From contig JAHDLB010000027.1 of the NCBI GenBank assembly GCA_018432315.1, positions 1-64,000 of the forward strand: a stretch of 64,000 bases of DNA. The letters run 5' to 3'. Source of the stretch: Anaerolineae bacterium (GTDB taxonomy: Bacteria; Chloroflexota; Anaerolineae; Aggregatilineales; Aggregatilineaceae). The notes under the pieces were generated by a model that was not told the DNA's origin, searched no databases, and saw nothing but the letters and a program-made list of their open reading frames with translations. The number at the start of each line of letters is the position of its first letter. Position 1 is the stretch's first letter. Made by a program: the position numbers and the translations under genes. Of the stretch, positions 27,966 to 37,038 are shown piece after piece.

Positions 27966-27993
27966 CTCTGGCCCGTTCTTGAAGACAAACGTT

Positions 27994-28030
27994 AAGGGGT
28001 GCGCCGCGTTGCCACCCCTTTTTAATTTTT
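27994..28030 (+). terminator. Terminator before deoC
   Basis: AAGGGGTG (27994-28001) pairs with CACCCCTT (28013-28020), followed by TTTAATTTTT. A TATAAT at 28035-28040 directly downstream is a candidate -10 for deoC. Confidence 0.85.
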
Positions 28031-28081
28031 GGCGTATAATTCGCGTAGTTTGCCGACGCAGCGAGAGGGGAGGATAGGACG

Positions 28082-28801
<720 letters not shown>

Positions 28802-28811
28802 GGGCGGGACG

Positions 28812-29693
28812 ATGAAGCAGGGGGAAACGGCGGCGGAGACTGCCCCGGCTGTGCCGCTGCTCGAACGATTCAAGTACGTGATTTTCCTGGTGATCGGCGT
28901 GACGGTGGCGTTGGGCGTTGCGGCGCTGGTGTTTCGCCGGCCCGACCCGGTGACGATTTCCGTGCTGCCGCCCGAACCGACGGCGATTCCATCGCCCACA
29001 CCCATCCCATCCGCGACGTTCACGCCCGGCCCGTACGCGGTGTACATCACCGGCGCGGTTGCGCATCCCGAAACCGTGGCGACACTGGACTTCGGCAGCC
29101 GGGTGCTGCACGCGCTCGATGCGGCGGGCGGCCCGCTCGACAATGCCGACCTGGAGCGGGTGAATCTGGCCCAGGTAGTGCAGGACGGCGATCACATCCA
29201 GGTGCCCACGCGGCGCCCCGGCGACACGCGCAGCGCGATCACGCCGGTCGTGCGTGTCGTGACGGCCACACCGGGGACGCACACGGTGTACGTGGCGGGC
29301 GAGGTCGCCCAGCCGGAATCGCTGGTGACGCTGCCGGAGGGAAGCCGGGTCGAGGAAGCGATTGCCGCTGCGGGGGGCGTCACCGATCGGGCCGATCTCT
29401 CCGCGGTGAACCTCGGCCAGCGGGTGGCCGACGGGGATATGATCTACGTGCCGCCGCTCGGCGCGACCGCCATCCAGACGCCGACACCGAACCGTCCTCC
29501 GCTGGTGGCGGTGAACTCGGCTGGCGTGGACGAGTTGCAGACTCTGCCGGGGATCGGGCCCGCGCTGGCCCAGGCCATCGTGGACTATCGCGCGCAGAAC
29601 GGGCCGCTGGCCGGCCTGGAAGACCTGGACAACGTGCCCGGTCTGGGGCCGGCCAAGCTGGAAGCGATCCGCGAGCTGGTGATCTTCGATTGA
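28812..29693 (+). CDS. ComEA-like protein: membrane helix, two SLBB domains, helix-hairpin-helix
   Basis: The 293-residue protein has a membrane helix at about 20-42 and a Pro/Thr linker. Two SLBB domains follow (about 75-125 YAVYITGAVAHPETVATLD; about 155-215 TVYVAGEVAQPESLVTLPEGSRV). A C-terminal helix-hairpin-helix pair (about 230-290, NSAGVDELQTLPGIGPALAQAIV) ends the protein. ComEA with a single SLBB and HhH binds incoming DNA outside the membrane in natural competence; the doubled SLBB is a variant. dprA is in this window (35.9 kb), but comEC and pilus genes are not. It ends one base before the stop of the convergent anti-sigma gene. Confidence 0.9.
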   Translation: MKQGETAAETAPAVPLLERFKYVIFLVIGVTVALGVAALVFRRPDPVTISVLPPEPTAIPSPTPIPSATFTPGPYAVYITGAVAHPETVATLDFGSRVLHALDAAGGPLDNADLERVNLAQVVQDGDHIQVPTRRPGDTRSAITPVVRVVTATPGTHTVYVAGEVAQPESLVTLPEGSRVEEAIAAAGGVTDRADLSAVNLGQRVADGDMIYVPPLGATAIQTPTPNRPPLVAVNSAGVDELQTLPGIGPALAQAIVDYRAQNGPLAGLEDLDNVPGLGPAKLEAIRELVIFD

Positions 29694-31241
29694 CTAGTCG
29701 AGGATTTGCGCGGCCAGCACGTCCTGCCAGCGCCAGCCGCTGAACGGGCCGGTCTGGGGCTGTTGGACGTTGGTCATGATGCGCTGCGCGCCGCCCGGCT
29801 CGGTCACCGGCACGAGCCAGATTTCCGCAACGGCTTTGTTTTGAGGCTGGCGTACCACGAACAGGTGCTCCGGACCCATCCACGCGACGCTACGCTCGGC
29901 GGCGCCCTTCGGCAGCTTGACCGGTTGGAGCGTGCTCTCGTCCGGCGCGTAGAGGTACAGCCCTTCGCCGTCGGGCATTCCCGCGACGGTGTAGGCGACC
30001 CATACTCCGCTCGGCGCCCAGTCCAGCGTGCTCGGCCACGCGAATTGATCCGGCAGGATGGTGCGCTTGTTGGTGCTCATATTCAGCGTCACCAGCCGGT
30101 CGCTTTGCACCGCGAGGATGAGGTCCTGCGGGCCAGCCGGCCACGCGAGGCGCGTGCCCTGGGACTGTGACCCGGCGTTCAGCGGCGCGATGCCGTGACG
30201 GTTGACGTCGACGCGGTACAGGCGCGGCGATTCGCCGCTGGCGCCCGCGCTGGCGTCCCAGGCCAGCAGCGCCGTGTCGGCCTGGATCCACGCGGACGGG
30301 ACCAGCAGCGTCTCGTGGGGGCGCGGGTTGCGCGCCAGCTCGATCCGGTAGCCCGTCGCCAGCGTCACCCGCCAGATGCTCTGTTGGGCGCGCGGGCTTG
30401 CCACCGTGGGCAGCGGATCGACGACGGCGTAAGCGATCTGCTGGCTGTCGCCGGTCCAGATGGGCTGGCCCCAGGCGTTGTCCCCCGGCGGCACGAGCAC
30501 GCGATTGGCCTGCGTCCGCGTGTCGAAGAGGGCGAGTTGTCCCGTCCCGTCGGTGTAGGCCAGCGTCAGGCCATCGGGCGACCAGCTCCAGTCGGCAGTC
30601 TCGCGCACCGGGACCTGCACGTGCGCGCCCGATCCCGCCGATTGCAGGATGTGCAGCATCCGGCCATCGCGGAAGGCCAGCCACGCGCCATCCGCCGAAA
30701 ACTGGAGGTTGCGCGGGGCGGTGACGTGGGGGAGGTGCTTGACGATTTCGGTGTTGTCCGCTTCCAGCCAGACGACGACGACTCCCTGATCGGTCGCGGC
30801 GGCGACGAGCGCCGGGGGGCCGTCGTAGTCGTCGGCGAGTTCCAGGCTGCGCAGCGCGGCGGTATTGTCGCCGGGGAGCACGATCAGCAGGGCGACGGCG
30901 AACAGCGCCAGCAGCAGCACGGTCGATACGCTGGGGACGAGCCCTTGCGCGCGGGCGAGCCACGTCACGCGGCGGGGCGGTTTGCGCCATTCGGACGTGA
31001 TCGGCGTGAAGCTCAGCTTCGGGCCGGGGTGCGCCTGGTCCAGCGAGTCGCGCAGGTCGGACTCGATCTGTTTGAACAGGCTTTCGATCGCCGCCAGTTC
31101 GGCGCGACACAGCGGGCACGCAGCAACATGCTGCCGGACCCGTTCTTCGTCTTCCGGCAGCATCTGGCCCAGGGCATATTCTTCCAGCGTGCTCGCGTCG
31201 TAGTGCTGCTGATCTAGCGGATGGTTTCCGTTGCCAACCAT
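29694..31241 (-). CDS. Anti-sigma factor with zinc finger and TolB/WD40-like beta-propeller
   Basis: The 515-residue protein starts with an anti-sigma zinc domain (EEYALGQMLPEDEERVRQHV then ACPLC; the Hx3Cx2C motif at about 38-45). One membrane helix follows at about 100-120 (VLLLALFAVALLIVLPGD). An extracytoplasmic part of ~390 residues contains beta-propeller repeats, with repeated W-SPDG/W-ADGAWLAF-type blades. The start overlaps the sigma gene stop by 28 bases. Known zinc anti-sigma factors hold their ECF sigma factor at the membrane until a signal arrives. Here the propeller is the probable sensor, by inference. Confidence 0.88.
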   Translation of the reverse strand: MVGNGNHPLDQQHYDASTLEEYALGQMLPEDEERVRQHVAACPLCRAELAAIESLFKQIESDLRDSLDQAHPGPKLSFTPITSEWRKPPRRVTWLARAQGLVPSVSTVLLLALFAVALLIVLPGDNTAALRSLELADDYDGPPALVAAATDQGVVVVWLEADNTEIVKHLPHVTAPRNLQFSADGAWLAFRDGRMLHILQSAGSGAHVQVPVRETADWSWSPDGLTLAYTDGTGQLALFDTRTQANRVLVPPGDNAWGQPIWTGDSQQIAYAVVDPLPTVASPRAQQSIWRVTLATGYRIELARNPRPHETLLVPSAWIQADTALLAWDASAGASGESPRLYRVDVNRHGIAPLNAGSQSQGTRLAWPAGPQDLILAVQSDRLVTLNMSTNKRTILPDQFAWPSTLDWAPSGVWVAYTVAGMPDGEGLYLYAPDESTLQPVKLPKGAAERSVAWMGPEHLFVVRQPQNKAVAEIWLVPVTEPGGAQRIMTNVQQPQTGPFSGWRWQDVLAAQILD

Positions 31242-31792
31242 CGGACCTGTTCGTCTCCCAAGTGTGTGCGTAGTTTCTCGATTGCGAGGCGCAACCGCGA
31301 TCGCGCCGTGTTGAGAGAGCAGTCCATGATCTCTCCCATCTCCTTATACGTGCAATCGGCGTAAAAGCGTAACACGATTGCCTCGCGGAGCTTGGGGCTG
31401 AGCTTGTCCAGCGCGTCGAGCAGGCCGCCTTCGACTTCGCGCCGCATGTAGTGGGCCTCTGGCCCAGGGGCGTAATCGCGAATCTGGTTGCCCATGCCCA
31501 ACCACTGAGTGATCGAGATGCTGGGAAGAATCTTGCGGCGACGCTTGTCGCGCGAGCGGCTAACCGTGATCGTGTGCAGCCACGTGCTGAAGCTGCTCAG
31601 CTCCGGTTTGAAGCGATGGATGTTGAGCAGCGCATACGTCAGGGCGTCTTGTGCGACTTCTTCGGCGTCAGCTTCGTCGCCCAGCAGCCCTAATGCCAGG
31701 CGGTAAGTGCGAAGCTGATAAGCATCGAATAATTCCCTGGCTGCCCGCTCATCCCCTTGTTGGGCGCGGTGAACGAGACCACTTTCATCCAT
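31214..31792 (-). CDS. ECF-type RNA polymerase sigma factor
   Basis: The 192-residue protein has region 2 (residues about 10-85; RAARELFDAYQLRTYRLAL, DAEEVAQDALTYALLN, FSTWLHTITVSRSRDKRRR) and region 4 (about 130-180; KLSPKLREAIVLRFYADCTYKEMGEIM). The pattern resembles SigW/SigE-like ECF groups controlled by zinc anti-sigma factors. It is followed by and overlaps such a gene. The ATG at 31792 begins the conserved part but has a weak binding site. The frame continues upstream to 31864. The 202-base gap to trmD is divergent; no clear promoter was identified in it. Confidence 0.92.
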   Translation of the reverse strand: MDESGLVHRAQQGDERAARELFDAYQLRTYRLALGLLGDEADAEEVAQDALTYALLNIHRFKPELSSFSTWLHTITVSRSRDKRRRKILPSISITQWLGMGNQIRDYAPGPEAHYMRREVEGGLLDALDKLSPKLREAIVLRFYADCTYKEMGEIMDCSLNTARSRLRLAIEKLRTHLGDEQVRWLATETIR

Positions 31793-31994
31793 GAGGTTAT
31801 CCGGTTGAAACGTGCAATATGATTCGGAGTATATACTGCCCTGACAAGTTATACGCAGGGTCACGCCGGATTGATCACTACCTTATCAGAATTCATCCGC
31901 GAGAGTCAATCCGATCCCAAACTTCACCATAGGCATTTGCCCCGCATGATGCTAGGATCGTCCCCGGAGATTGACCGGCAGTTGTGGGGTGGTT

Positions 31995-32741
31995 ATGCAC
32001 ATCGATATTCTGACGCTGTTTCCCGACATGTTCGACGGTCCGCTGACCGAGAGCATCCTCAAGCGCGCCCAGGAGCGCGACCTGATCAGCATCCGGCGGC
32101 ATAACATTCGCGATTATGCGACCGACAGGCACCATTCCGTCGACGACACGCCGTATGGCGGGGGCGGCGGCATGGTGATGATGCCCGGCCCGCTGGTCGA
32201 GGCGGTCGAAGACGTGCGCGGCGACGATCTCGACGTGCCTGTGATCCTGCTCACGCCGCAGGGGCGCGTGTTCGACCAGCGCGTGGCCGAGGAGTTCGCC
32301 GGCCACCCGCGCCTGATCCTGGTGTGCGGGCGCTACGAGGGGGTTGACGAGCGCGTGCGCAAGCTCGTCATCACGGACGAGATCAGCATCGGGGATTTCG
32401 TCCTGACCGGCGGCGAGCTGGCGGCGATGGTGATCGTCGATGCCGTGGCGCGGCTGGTCCCCGGCGTGCTGGGCGCGCGCTGGGCCGCTGAGGAAGACTC
32501 GCACGCGATGGGCCTGCTCGAATACCCGCATTACACTCGCCCGCCGGTCTTCCGCGGGATCGCCGTGCCGGAGGTGCTGGTGAGCGGCGATCATGGCGCG
32601 GTGGCGGCGTGGCGACGCCGCGAGGCGATCCGCCGCACGTGGCAGCGCCGCCCGGACCTGCTGCTGACCGCCGATCTCAGCGAAGAAGAGGGCTGGTTCC
32701 TGGCGGACCTGGCCGAGAGCGACGCGGCGCGCTCCGGTTGA
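31995..32741 (+). CDS. trmD: tRNA (guanine37-N1)-methyltransferase
   Basis: The 248-residue SPOUT enzyme methylates G37 next to the anticodon using S-adenosylmethionine and prevents frameshifting. [16 protein letters not shown] at the start, [30 protein letters not shown] and the knot region [22 protein letters not shown] are all family motifs. The ATG at 31995 gives the standard N-terminus. In many bacteria the order is rpsP-rimM-trmD; here trmD comes before ffh, and rimM lies 3 kb downstream. Confidence 0.97.
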   Translation: MHIDILTLFPDMFDGPLTESILKRAQERDLISIRRHNIRDYATDRHHSVDDTPYGGGGGMVMMPGPLVEAVEDVRGDDLDVPVILLTPQGRVFDQRVAEEFAGHPRLILVCGRYEGVDERVRKLVITDEISIGDFVLTGGELAAMVIVDAVARLVPGVLGARWAAEEDSHAMGLLEYPHYTRPPVFRGIAVPEVLVSGDHGAVAAWRRREAIRRTWQRRPDLLLTADLSEEEGWFLADLAESDAARSG

Positions 32742-32763
32742 GCGTGCCGCGCTCACCTGTGGC

Positions 32764-32792
32764 TTGACGTAGGGGGGTGTATCCTTTACAAT
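32764..32792 (+). promoter_or_regulatory. Promoter of ffh
   Basis: TTGACG (32764-32769) and TACAAT (32787-32792) are spaced by 17 bases. They lie about 42 bases upstream of the ffh start, in the gap after trmD. Confidence 0.7.
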
Positions 32793-32834
32793 TCCTCACT
32801 GGCATGTCGGCTGAGAGGGTAGGACCACGCATCG

Positions 32835-34163
32835 ATGTTCGAAAGCCTGAGCGATCGCCTGCAAGACGTATTCGATCAGCTAGGGCGCAAAGGCAAGCTG
32901 ACCGAGGATGATGTCAATACCGCGCTGCGCGAAGTGCGCATGGCGCTGTTGGAAGCCGATGTCAATCTGAAGGTCGCCAAGGACTTTATTGGCCGCGTGA
33001 AAGAGCGCGCGATTGGCGCCGAAGTCCAGAAAAGCCTGAAGCCGTCCCAGCAGGTGATCAAAATCGTCAACGAGGAGTTGGTCGAGACATTAGGCGAACC
33101 CGGTCGCTTGAACCTGAGCGGGCCGACGCCGCGCGTCATCATGCTGGTGGGGCTGCAAGGGTCCGGTAAGACGACCACGGCGGCCAAACTGGCGCTGATG
33201 CTGCGCCGCGACGGGCGCCGTCCGTGGCTGGTGGCCGGCGATACCTATCGCCCCGCCGCGGTGGACCAGTTGGTCACGCTGGCGAAACAGCTCGACATCC
33301 CGTATCACGAGGAGGGCACCAGCGCCCCGCCGCCCGACATTTGTACGCGCGGCGTGCAGGCCGCGAAGGATGCCAACGCGACGGTCGTCATCCTCGACAC
33401 GGCGGGCCGCTTGCAGATCGACGACGATATGATGTCCGAGCTGGAAGCGATCCGCGACCTCACCCAGCCGGCGGAGATCCTGCTCATCGCCGATGCGATG
33501 ACCGGCCAGGAAGCCGTGCGTATTGCTGAGGGCTTCAACGAGCGCGTCGGGCTGACCGGCCTGATTCTCACCAAGGTCGACGGTGACGCGCGCGGTGGCG
33601 CGGCCATCTCGATGCGCGCGGTCACCGGCGTGCCGATCAAGTATATGGGTATGGGCGAGAAGGTCGACGCGCTGGAGTTGTTCCACCCGGACCGGCTGGC
33701 TTCGCGCATCCTGGGCATGGGCGACATGCTCACCCTGATCGAGCGGGCCGAGAGCGAATTCGACGAGCGCGAGGCCGAAAAGCTGCAGCGCAAGCTGATG
33801 AAAAATCAGTTCACGCTCGAAGACTTCCTCGACCAGCTTCACAAGGTGCGGCGCATGGGCAGCATCGGGCAGATTCTGGATATGCTGCCCGGCATGGGAC
33901 GCCTGCGCCAGCAGGTTAACATTGACAACGAACAGGCACAGCAGCAGCTCAAAAAGGTTGAGGCGATCATCTATTCGATGACGCCCGCCGAACGGCGCAA
34001 CCCCAAGCTGCTGAATGCCAGCCGCAAGCGGCGCGTCGCCGTGGGCAGCGGCACATCTGTGCAGGAAGTAAACGCGCTGCTCAAGCAGTTCCGCGAGATG
34101 CAGCGCCTGATGCGCATGTTGGGCAAGGGGCAAATGCCCCGCATCCCCGGCATGTTTCGTTGA
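32835..34163 (+). CDS. ffh: Signal recognition particle GTPase Ffh (SRP54)
   Basis: The 442-residue protein has the helical N domain, then the GTPase G domain with P-loop GLQGSGKTTTAAKLA (near residue 105), DTYRPAAVDQL, DTAGR and TKVDGDARGG. A C-terminal Met-rich M domain from about 325 binds SRP RNA and signal sequences (QILDMLPGMGRLRQQV, NASRKRRVAVGSG, MLGKGQMPRIPGMF). It targets nascent membrane proteins to FtsY. The SRP RNA gene was not seen in the window. The length is normal for the family. Confidence 0.97.
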   Translation: MFESLSDRLQDVFDQLGRKGKLTEDDVNTALREVRMALLEADVNLKVAKDFIGRVKERAIGAEVQKSLKPSQQVIKIVNEELVETLGEPGRLNLSGPTPRVIMLVGLQGSGKTTTAAKLALMLRRDGRRPWLVAGDTYRPAAVDQLVTLAKQLDIPYHEEGTSAPPPDICTRGVQAAKDANATVVILDTAGRLQIDDDMMSELEAIRDLTQPAEILLIADAMTGQEAVRIAEGFNERVGLTGLILTKVDGDARGGAAISMRAVTGVPIKYMGMGEKVDALELFHPDRLASRILGMGDMLTLIERAESEFDEREAEKLQRKLMKNQFTLEDFLDQLHKVRRMGSIGQILDMLPGMGRLRQQVNIDNEQAQQQLKKVEAIIYSMTPAERRNPKLLNASRKRRVAVGSGTSVQEVNALLKQFREMQRLMRMLGKGQMPRIPGMFR

Positions 34164-34198
34164 ACCAAGGGCCGCAGTGCCCGGCCCGGCGCGCCGAT

Positions 34199-34219
34199 TT
34201 GGTAGCCTTCCCCTACCAA
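34199..34219 (+). other. Hairpin in the rpsP leader
   Basis: TTGGTAG and CTACCAA form a perfect 7-bp stem with loop CCTTCCC, 36 bases after ffh and 68 before rpsP. There is no T-run, so it may be a processing or translational control element rather than a terminator. Confidence 0.45.
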
Positions 34220-34287
34220 CTCCTCTAGCGGCGTCGCGCGGGCGAACACAGCAATCGCTATCAAGTAGAGGAAACAGGTGAACAAAA

Positions 34288-34875
34288 ATGGTTCGGATTC
34301 GTTTGCGTCGCGTTGGACGTAAAAAACAACCCAGCTACCGTATCGTCGTGGCCGACTCGCGCAGCCCGCGCGATGGGCGCTATATCGAGGTGATCGGGTT
34401 CTACAACCCGCGCACCGAGCCGGCGACGATGACCATCAAGGAAGATCGCGCGCTCTACTGGCTTTCGGTTGGCGCGCAGCCCAGCGAACCCGTTCAGCGC
34501 ATTCTGAACAAGCTGGGCACCCAGGCCCGTTTCGAGCGCCTCATGCAGGGCGAAGAACTCGAAGCGCTGGTCGCCGAGGCCGAGGCCGAATTCGCCGAGC
34601 GCGAGCCGGTCAGCCCTAAGACCAGCTATCCGGCCACCAAGAAGAAAGCCGCCCCTGCGCCGGTCGCCGAGACGACGGAACCGGAGCCGGAAGAGGCACC
34701 CGCCAAGGCTGAGGAAGCCGAGACAGCCGAAGCCGCCGAAGAGCCGGAAGAGATGGCCCAGGCCGCAGTCACCGAAGAGACCGAAGAGACTGACGAAACG
34801 GCCCAGGCGGACGCCGCCGACGAGACGGAAGAAGCCGCCGAGGCTGACGACACGGAAACCGCCGAAACCGATTAG
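34288..34875 (+). CDS. rpsP: 30S ribosomal protein S16 with long acidic C-terminal extension
   Basis: Residues 1-85 are a typical S16 ([54 protein letters not shown]), which stabilises the 16S 5' domain. Residues about 95-195 are an extension with no S16 counterpart. A short Pro/Lys/Ala linker is followed by about 75 residues made mostly of Glu, Ala, Thr and Asp, with [20 protein letters not shown]-like repeats. Normal S16 is 80-100 residues, so this protein is twice the usual size. The reading frame is intact and codon use does not change, so the tail appears genuinely translated. Confidence 0.95.
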   Translation: MVRIRLRRVGRKKQPSYRIVVADSRSPRDGRYIEVIGFYNPRTEPATMTIKEDRALYWLSVGAQPSEPVQRILNKLGTQARFERLMQGEELEALVAEAEAEFAEREPVSPKTSYPATKKKAAPAPVAETTEPEPEEAPAKAEEAETAEAAEEPEEMAQAAVTEETEETDETAQADAADETEEAAEADDTETAETD

Positions 34876-34912
34876 GCGGGTCGCGGTAGCTTTGTCTTTC
34901 CGATAACACGCG

Positions 34913-34949
34913 ATGCGGACGGCACGTGCTCAGTCGCTGTCCGCATTTG
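34913..34949 (+). terminator. Hairpin between rpsP and khpA
   Basis: ATGCGGAC (34913-34920) and GTCCGCAT (34939-34946) form an 8-bp stem with an 18-base loop, followed by only TTT. It may be a weak terminator or attenuator. A CATAAT at 34961-34966 could be the next -10. Confidence 0.45.
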
Positions 34950-35003
34950 GCCTTATCTGCCATAATTGGGATATTTCACGTAACTGAAGCGGAACAGATC
35001 ATC

Positions 35004-35231
35004 ATGAAAGAACTGGTCGAATATATCGCCAAATCGTTGGTGGATGATCCGTCGCAGGTTCGGGTGACCGAAGTTGACGAGGGAGCATCGACGATTTTGG
35101 AACTGGAAGTGGCCCAGGAAGATATGGGCCGCGTCATCGGCAAGAATGGCCGCGTCGCCAACGCTATGCGCGTCCTGGTGCGAGTGTTGGCTGCCAAGCA
35201 GGGCAAACGCATCACGCTCGAGATCATCTGA
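35004..35231 (+). CDS. khpA: KH domain RNA-binding protein (KhpA/YlqC)
   Basis: The 76-residue protein is a single KH domain with the GxxG loop GKNGRVANAMRVLVRVLAAK. It begins MKELVEYIAKSLVDDPSQV, the standard KhpA N-terminus. KhpA binds RNA and pairs with KhpB/Jag in Gram-positive bacteria, where it affects cell division and small-RNA action. Its place between rpsP and rimM is widely conserved, which supports the assignment. The ATG at 35004 is used; the frame is open upstream to 34926. Confidence 0.93.
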   Translation: MKELVEYIAKSLVDDPSQVRVTEVDEGASTILELEVAQEDMGRVIGKNGRVANAMRVLVRVLAAKQGKRITLEII

Positions 35232-35254
35232 GCGTGCGGATGCGCCGGCAGGTC

Positions 35255-35803
35255 ATGAAATCTCGCCAATCCTCTCCCAAGGGCCAGCCCTCGTTTCTGC
35301 TGCTGGGCCGGGTTTTGCGTCCGCACGGCGTGCGCGGCGAGCTGCGCATCGAGGTCCTGACGGCCTATCCTGAGCGCATCGTGCCCCGGTCGAGCGTGTT
35401 CGTCGGCCCCGACGCGCACGATCCCTCGTCGGCGGTCGAGTACGAAGTCCAAAGCGTTCGCAAACACCAAAAATACCTCATTCTGGGCCTTCTCGACGTC
35501 CCCGACCGCGAGACCGCCGACCTGCTGCGCGAGCAGTACGTGATGGTGCCGCTCGCCGATGCCGTCCCGCTGGAGGATGACGAGTTCTACCTGTATCAGG
35601 CGATTGGCCTGAGCGTGTCGTCCGAAGACGGCGATCACCTGGGCCAGATCGTGGAGGTGATCGAGACCGGCGCCAACGACGTCTACGTCGTGCGCGGGGA
35701 GCGCGGCGACATTCTGCTGCCGGCCATCGACGAATGCGTGATCGACGTGGACATCGAGGCGGGCACGATGACGGTGCACCTGATGGACGGTCTTCTCGAC
35801 TGA
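35255..35803 (+). CDS. rimM: 16S rRNA processing protein RimM
   Basis: The 183-residue maturation factor has the N-terminal RimM barrel (GRVLRPHGVRGELRIEVLTAYPERI) and a PRC-barrel C-terminal half (DDEFYLYQAIGLSV, LGQIVEVIETGANDVYVV, ILLPAIDECVIDVDIEAGTM). It helps assemble the 30S head around S19. Three in-frame starts exist (GTG 35234, ATG 35240, ATG 35255). The last was chosen for its nearby AGGT and for the onset of similarity, but it is uncertain by a few residues. dprA follows after 48 bases. Confidence 0.95.
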   Translation: MKSRQSSPKGQPSFLLLGRVLRPHGVRGELRIEVLTAYPERIVPRSSVFVGPDAHDPSSAVEYEVQSVRKHQKYLILGLLDVPDRETADLLREQYVMVPLADAVPLEDDEFYLYQAIGLSVSSEDGDHLGQIVEVIETGANDVYVVRGERGDILLPAIDECVIDVDIEAGTMTVHLMDGLLD

Positions 35804-35851
35804 CCGCTCGAATCTTCCCGGCTGCTGCCATGGGGCAGGGGACACCTGGCG

Positions 35852-36967
35852 ATGAGTGCGCGAAAATATTGGGTCGGTTTTTCGGTTGTCAAAGGCATCG
35901 GGCCGGTGCGGTTTCGCGCCCTGCAGCAGCACTTTGGCGACCTGGAGCTGGCCTGGAATGCGCCGGAAGCCGATCTGCTGGCGGCGGGTTTGACTCGCCC
36001 GGCGGCGGCCAGCCTGGTGGAAACGCGCCGCTCGGTCGACCTCGACCGGCTGATGGACGACGTCGACGCGCTGGGGGCGACCGTGCTCACCCTGGACGAT
36101 CCCGATTACCCGGTGCTGCTGGGCGAGCTGCCGGATGCCCCGCCCGTGTTATACGTCAAAGGAACACTGCTCGACGTGGATCGCTGGGCGGTCGCGTTCG
36201 TCGGGACCCGCCGCGCCAGCGCCTATGGTCGCGACATGACCTACCAGTTGGTCACCCCCCTGGTGAACGCGGGCATCACGATCGTGAGCGGGCTGGCGCT
36301 GGGGATCGACGCCACGGCGCACAAAGCGGCGCTCGATGCCGGGGGCCGGACGATTGCCGTCCTGGGCTGTGGGATCGACACCATCTACCCGCCCGAACAC
36401 CGCCACCTCGCCGCGGCGATCATGGACAACGGCGCGCTGGTGACGCAGTTCGCGCCCGGCACCCCGCCCGACGCGAAGAACTTCCCGGTGCGGAACCGGA
36501 CGATCAGCGGGATGGCGTTGGGCGTGGTTGTCGTCGAGGCGCCGCAGAGCAGCGGCGCGCTGCTGACGGCGGACTGCGCGGCGGACCAGGGCCGCGACGT
36601 GTTCGCCGTGGCGGGGAATGCCACGTCAAAGGGCAGCCTGGGCGCGAACCAGTTGATCCAGGCCGGCGCGAAGCTCGTGATCTCGGCGGAAGACATCATG
36701 GAGGAGCTCAACCTCACGCGCTCGACCGTTGAGACCAGCACCCAGCTTCGCGAGATCGCGCCCGCCGACCCGACCGAGGCGGCGCTGGTCGATCTGTTGG
36801 CCGGCGAGCCCGTCCACATCGATCACCTGTGTCGCGCGTCCGGGCTGACGATCACCGAGGTGAGCAGCGCGCTCGCCATCATGGAGCTGAAGGGGCTGGT
36901 GCGCCGCCTGGAAGGCATGACCTACACTCTGGCGCGAGGTCGCGGGGATACCTACCGGCTGGATTGA
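35852..36967 (+). CDS. dprA: DNA-processing protein DprA
   Basis: The 371-residue protein has a short N-terminal helical (HhH/SAM-like) region, the Rossmann-fold DprA core (about 75-290) and a C-terminal winged helix (about 310-371). Core motifs include AVAFVGTRRASAYGRDM, SGLALGIDATAHKAAL, VLGCGIDTIYPPEHR, FPVRNRTISGMALGVVVVEA and GSLGANQLIQAGAKLV. DprA loads RecA onto incoming single-stranded DNA in transformation. With the ComEA-like protein it hints at natural competence, although other competence genes are not in the window. Confidence 0.96.
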   Translation: MSARKYWVGFSVVKGIGPVRFRALQQHFGDLELAWNAPEADLLAAGLTRPAAASLVETRRSVDLDRLMDDVDALGATVLTLDDPDYPVLLGELPDAPPVLYVKGTLLDVDRWAVAFVGTRRASAYGRDMTYQLVTPLVNAGITIVSGLALGIDATAHKAALDAGGRTIAVLGCGIDTIYPPEHRHLAAAIMDNGALVTQFAPGTPPDAKNFPVRNRTISGMALGVVVVEAPQSSGALLTADCAADQGRDVFAVAGNATSKGSLGANQLIQAGAKLVISAEDIMEELNLTRSTVETSTQLREIAPADPTEAALVDLLAGEPVHIDHLCRASGLTITEVSSALAIMELKGLVRRLEGMTYTLARGRGDTYRLD

Positions 36968-37038
36968 GTCGTTCTTTGCGCGCCGGGGCGTGCCCGGCGC
37001 TTGGAAACAACATCGCAACAACTCACGGAGAAAACCAG

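Noticed and set aside
34164-34287. A tRNA or SRP RNA gene between ffh and rpsP
   Set aside because: Only a 7-bp hairpin is present. There is no cloverleaf, T-loop or SRP domain IV sequence.
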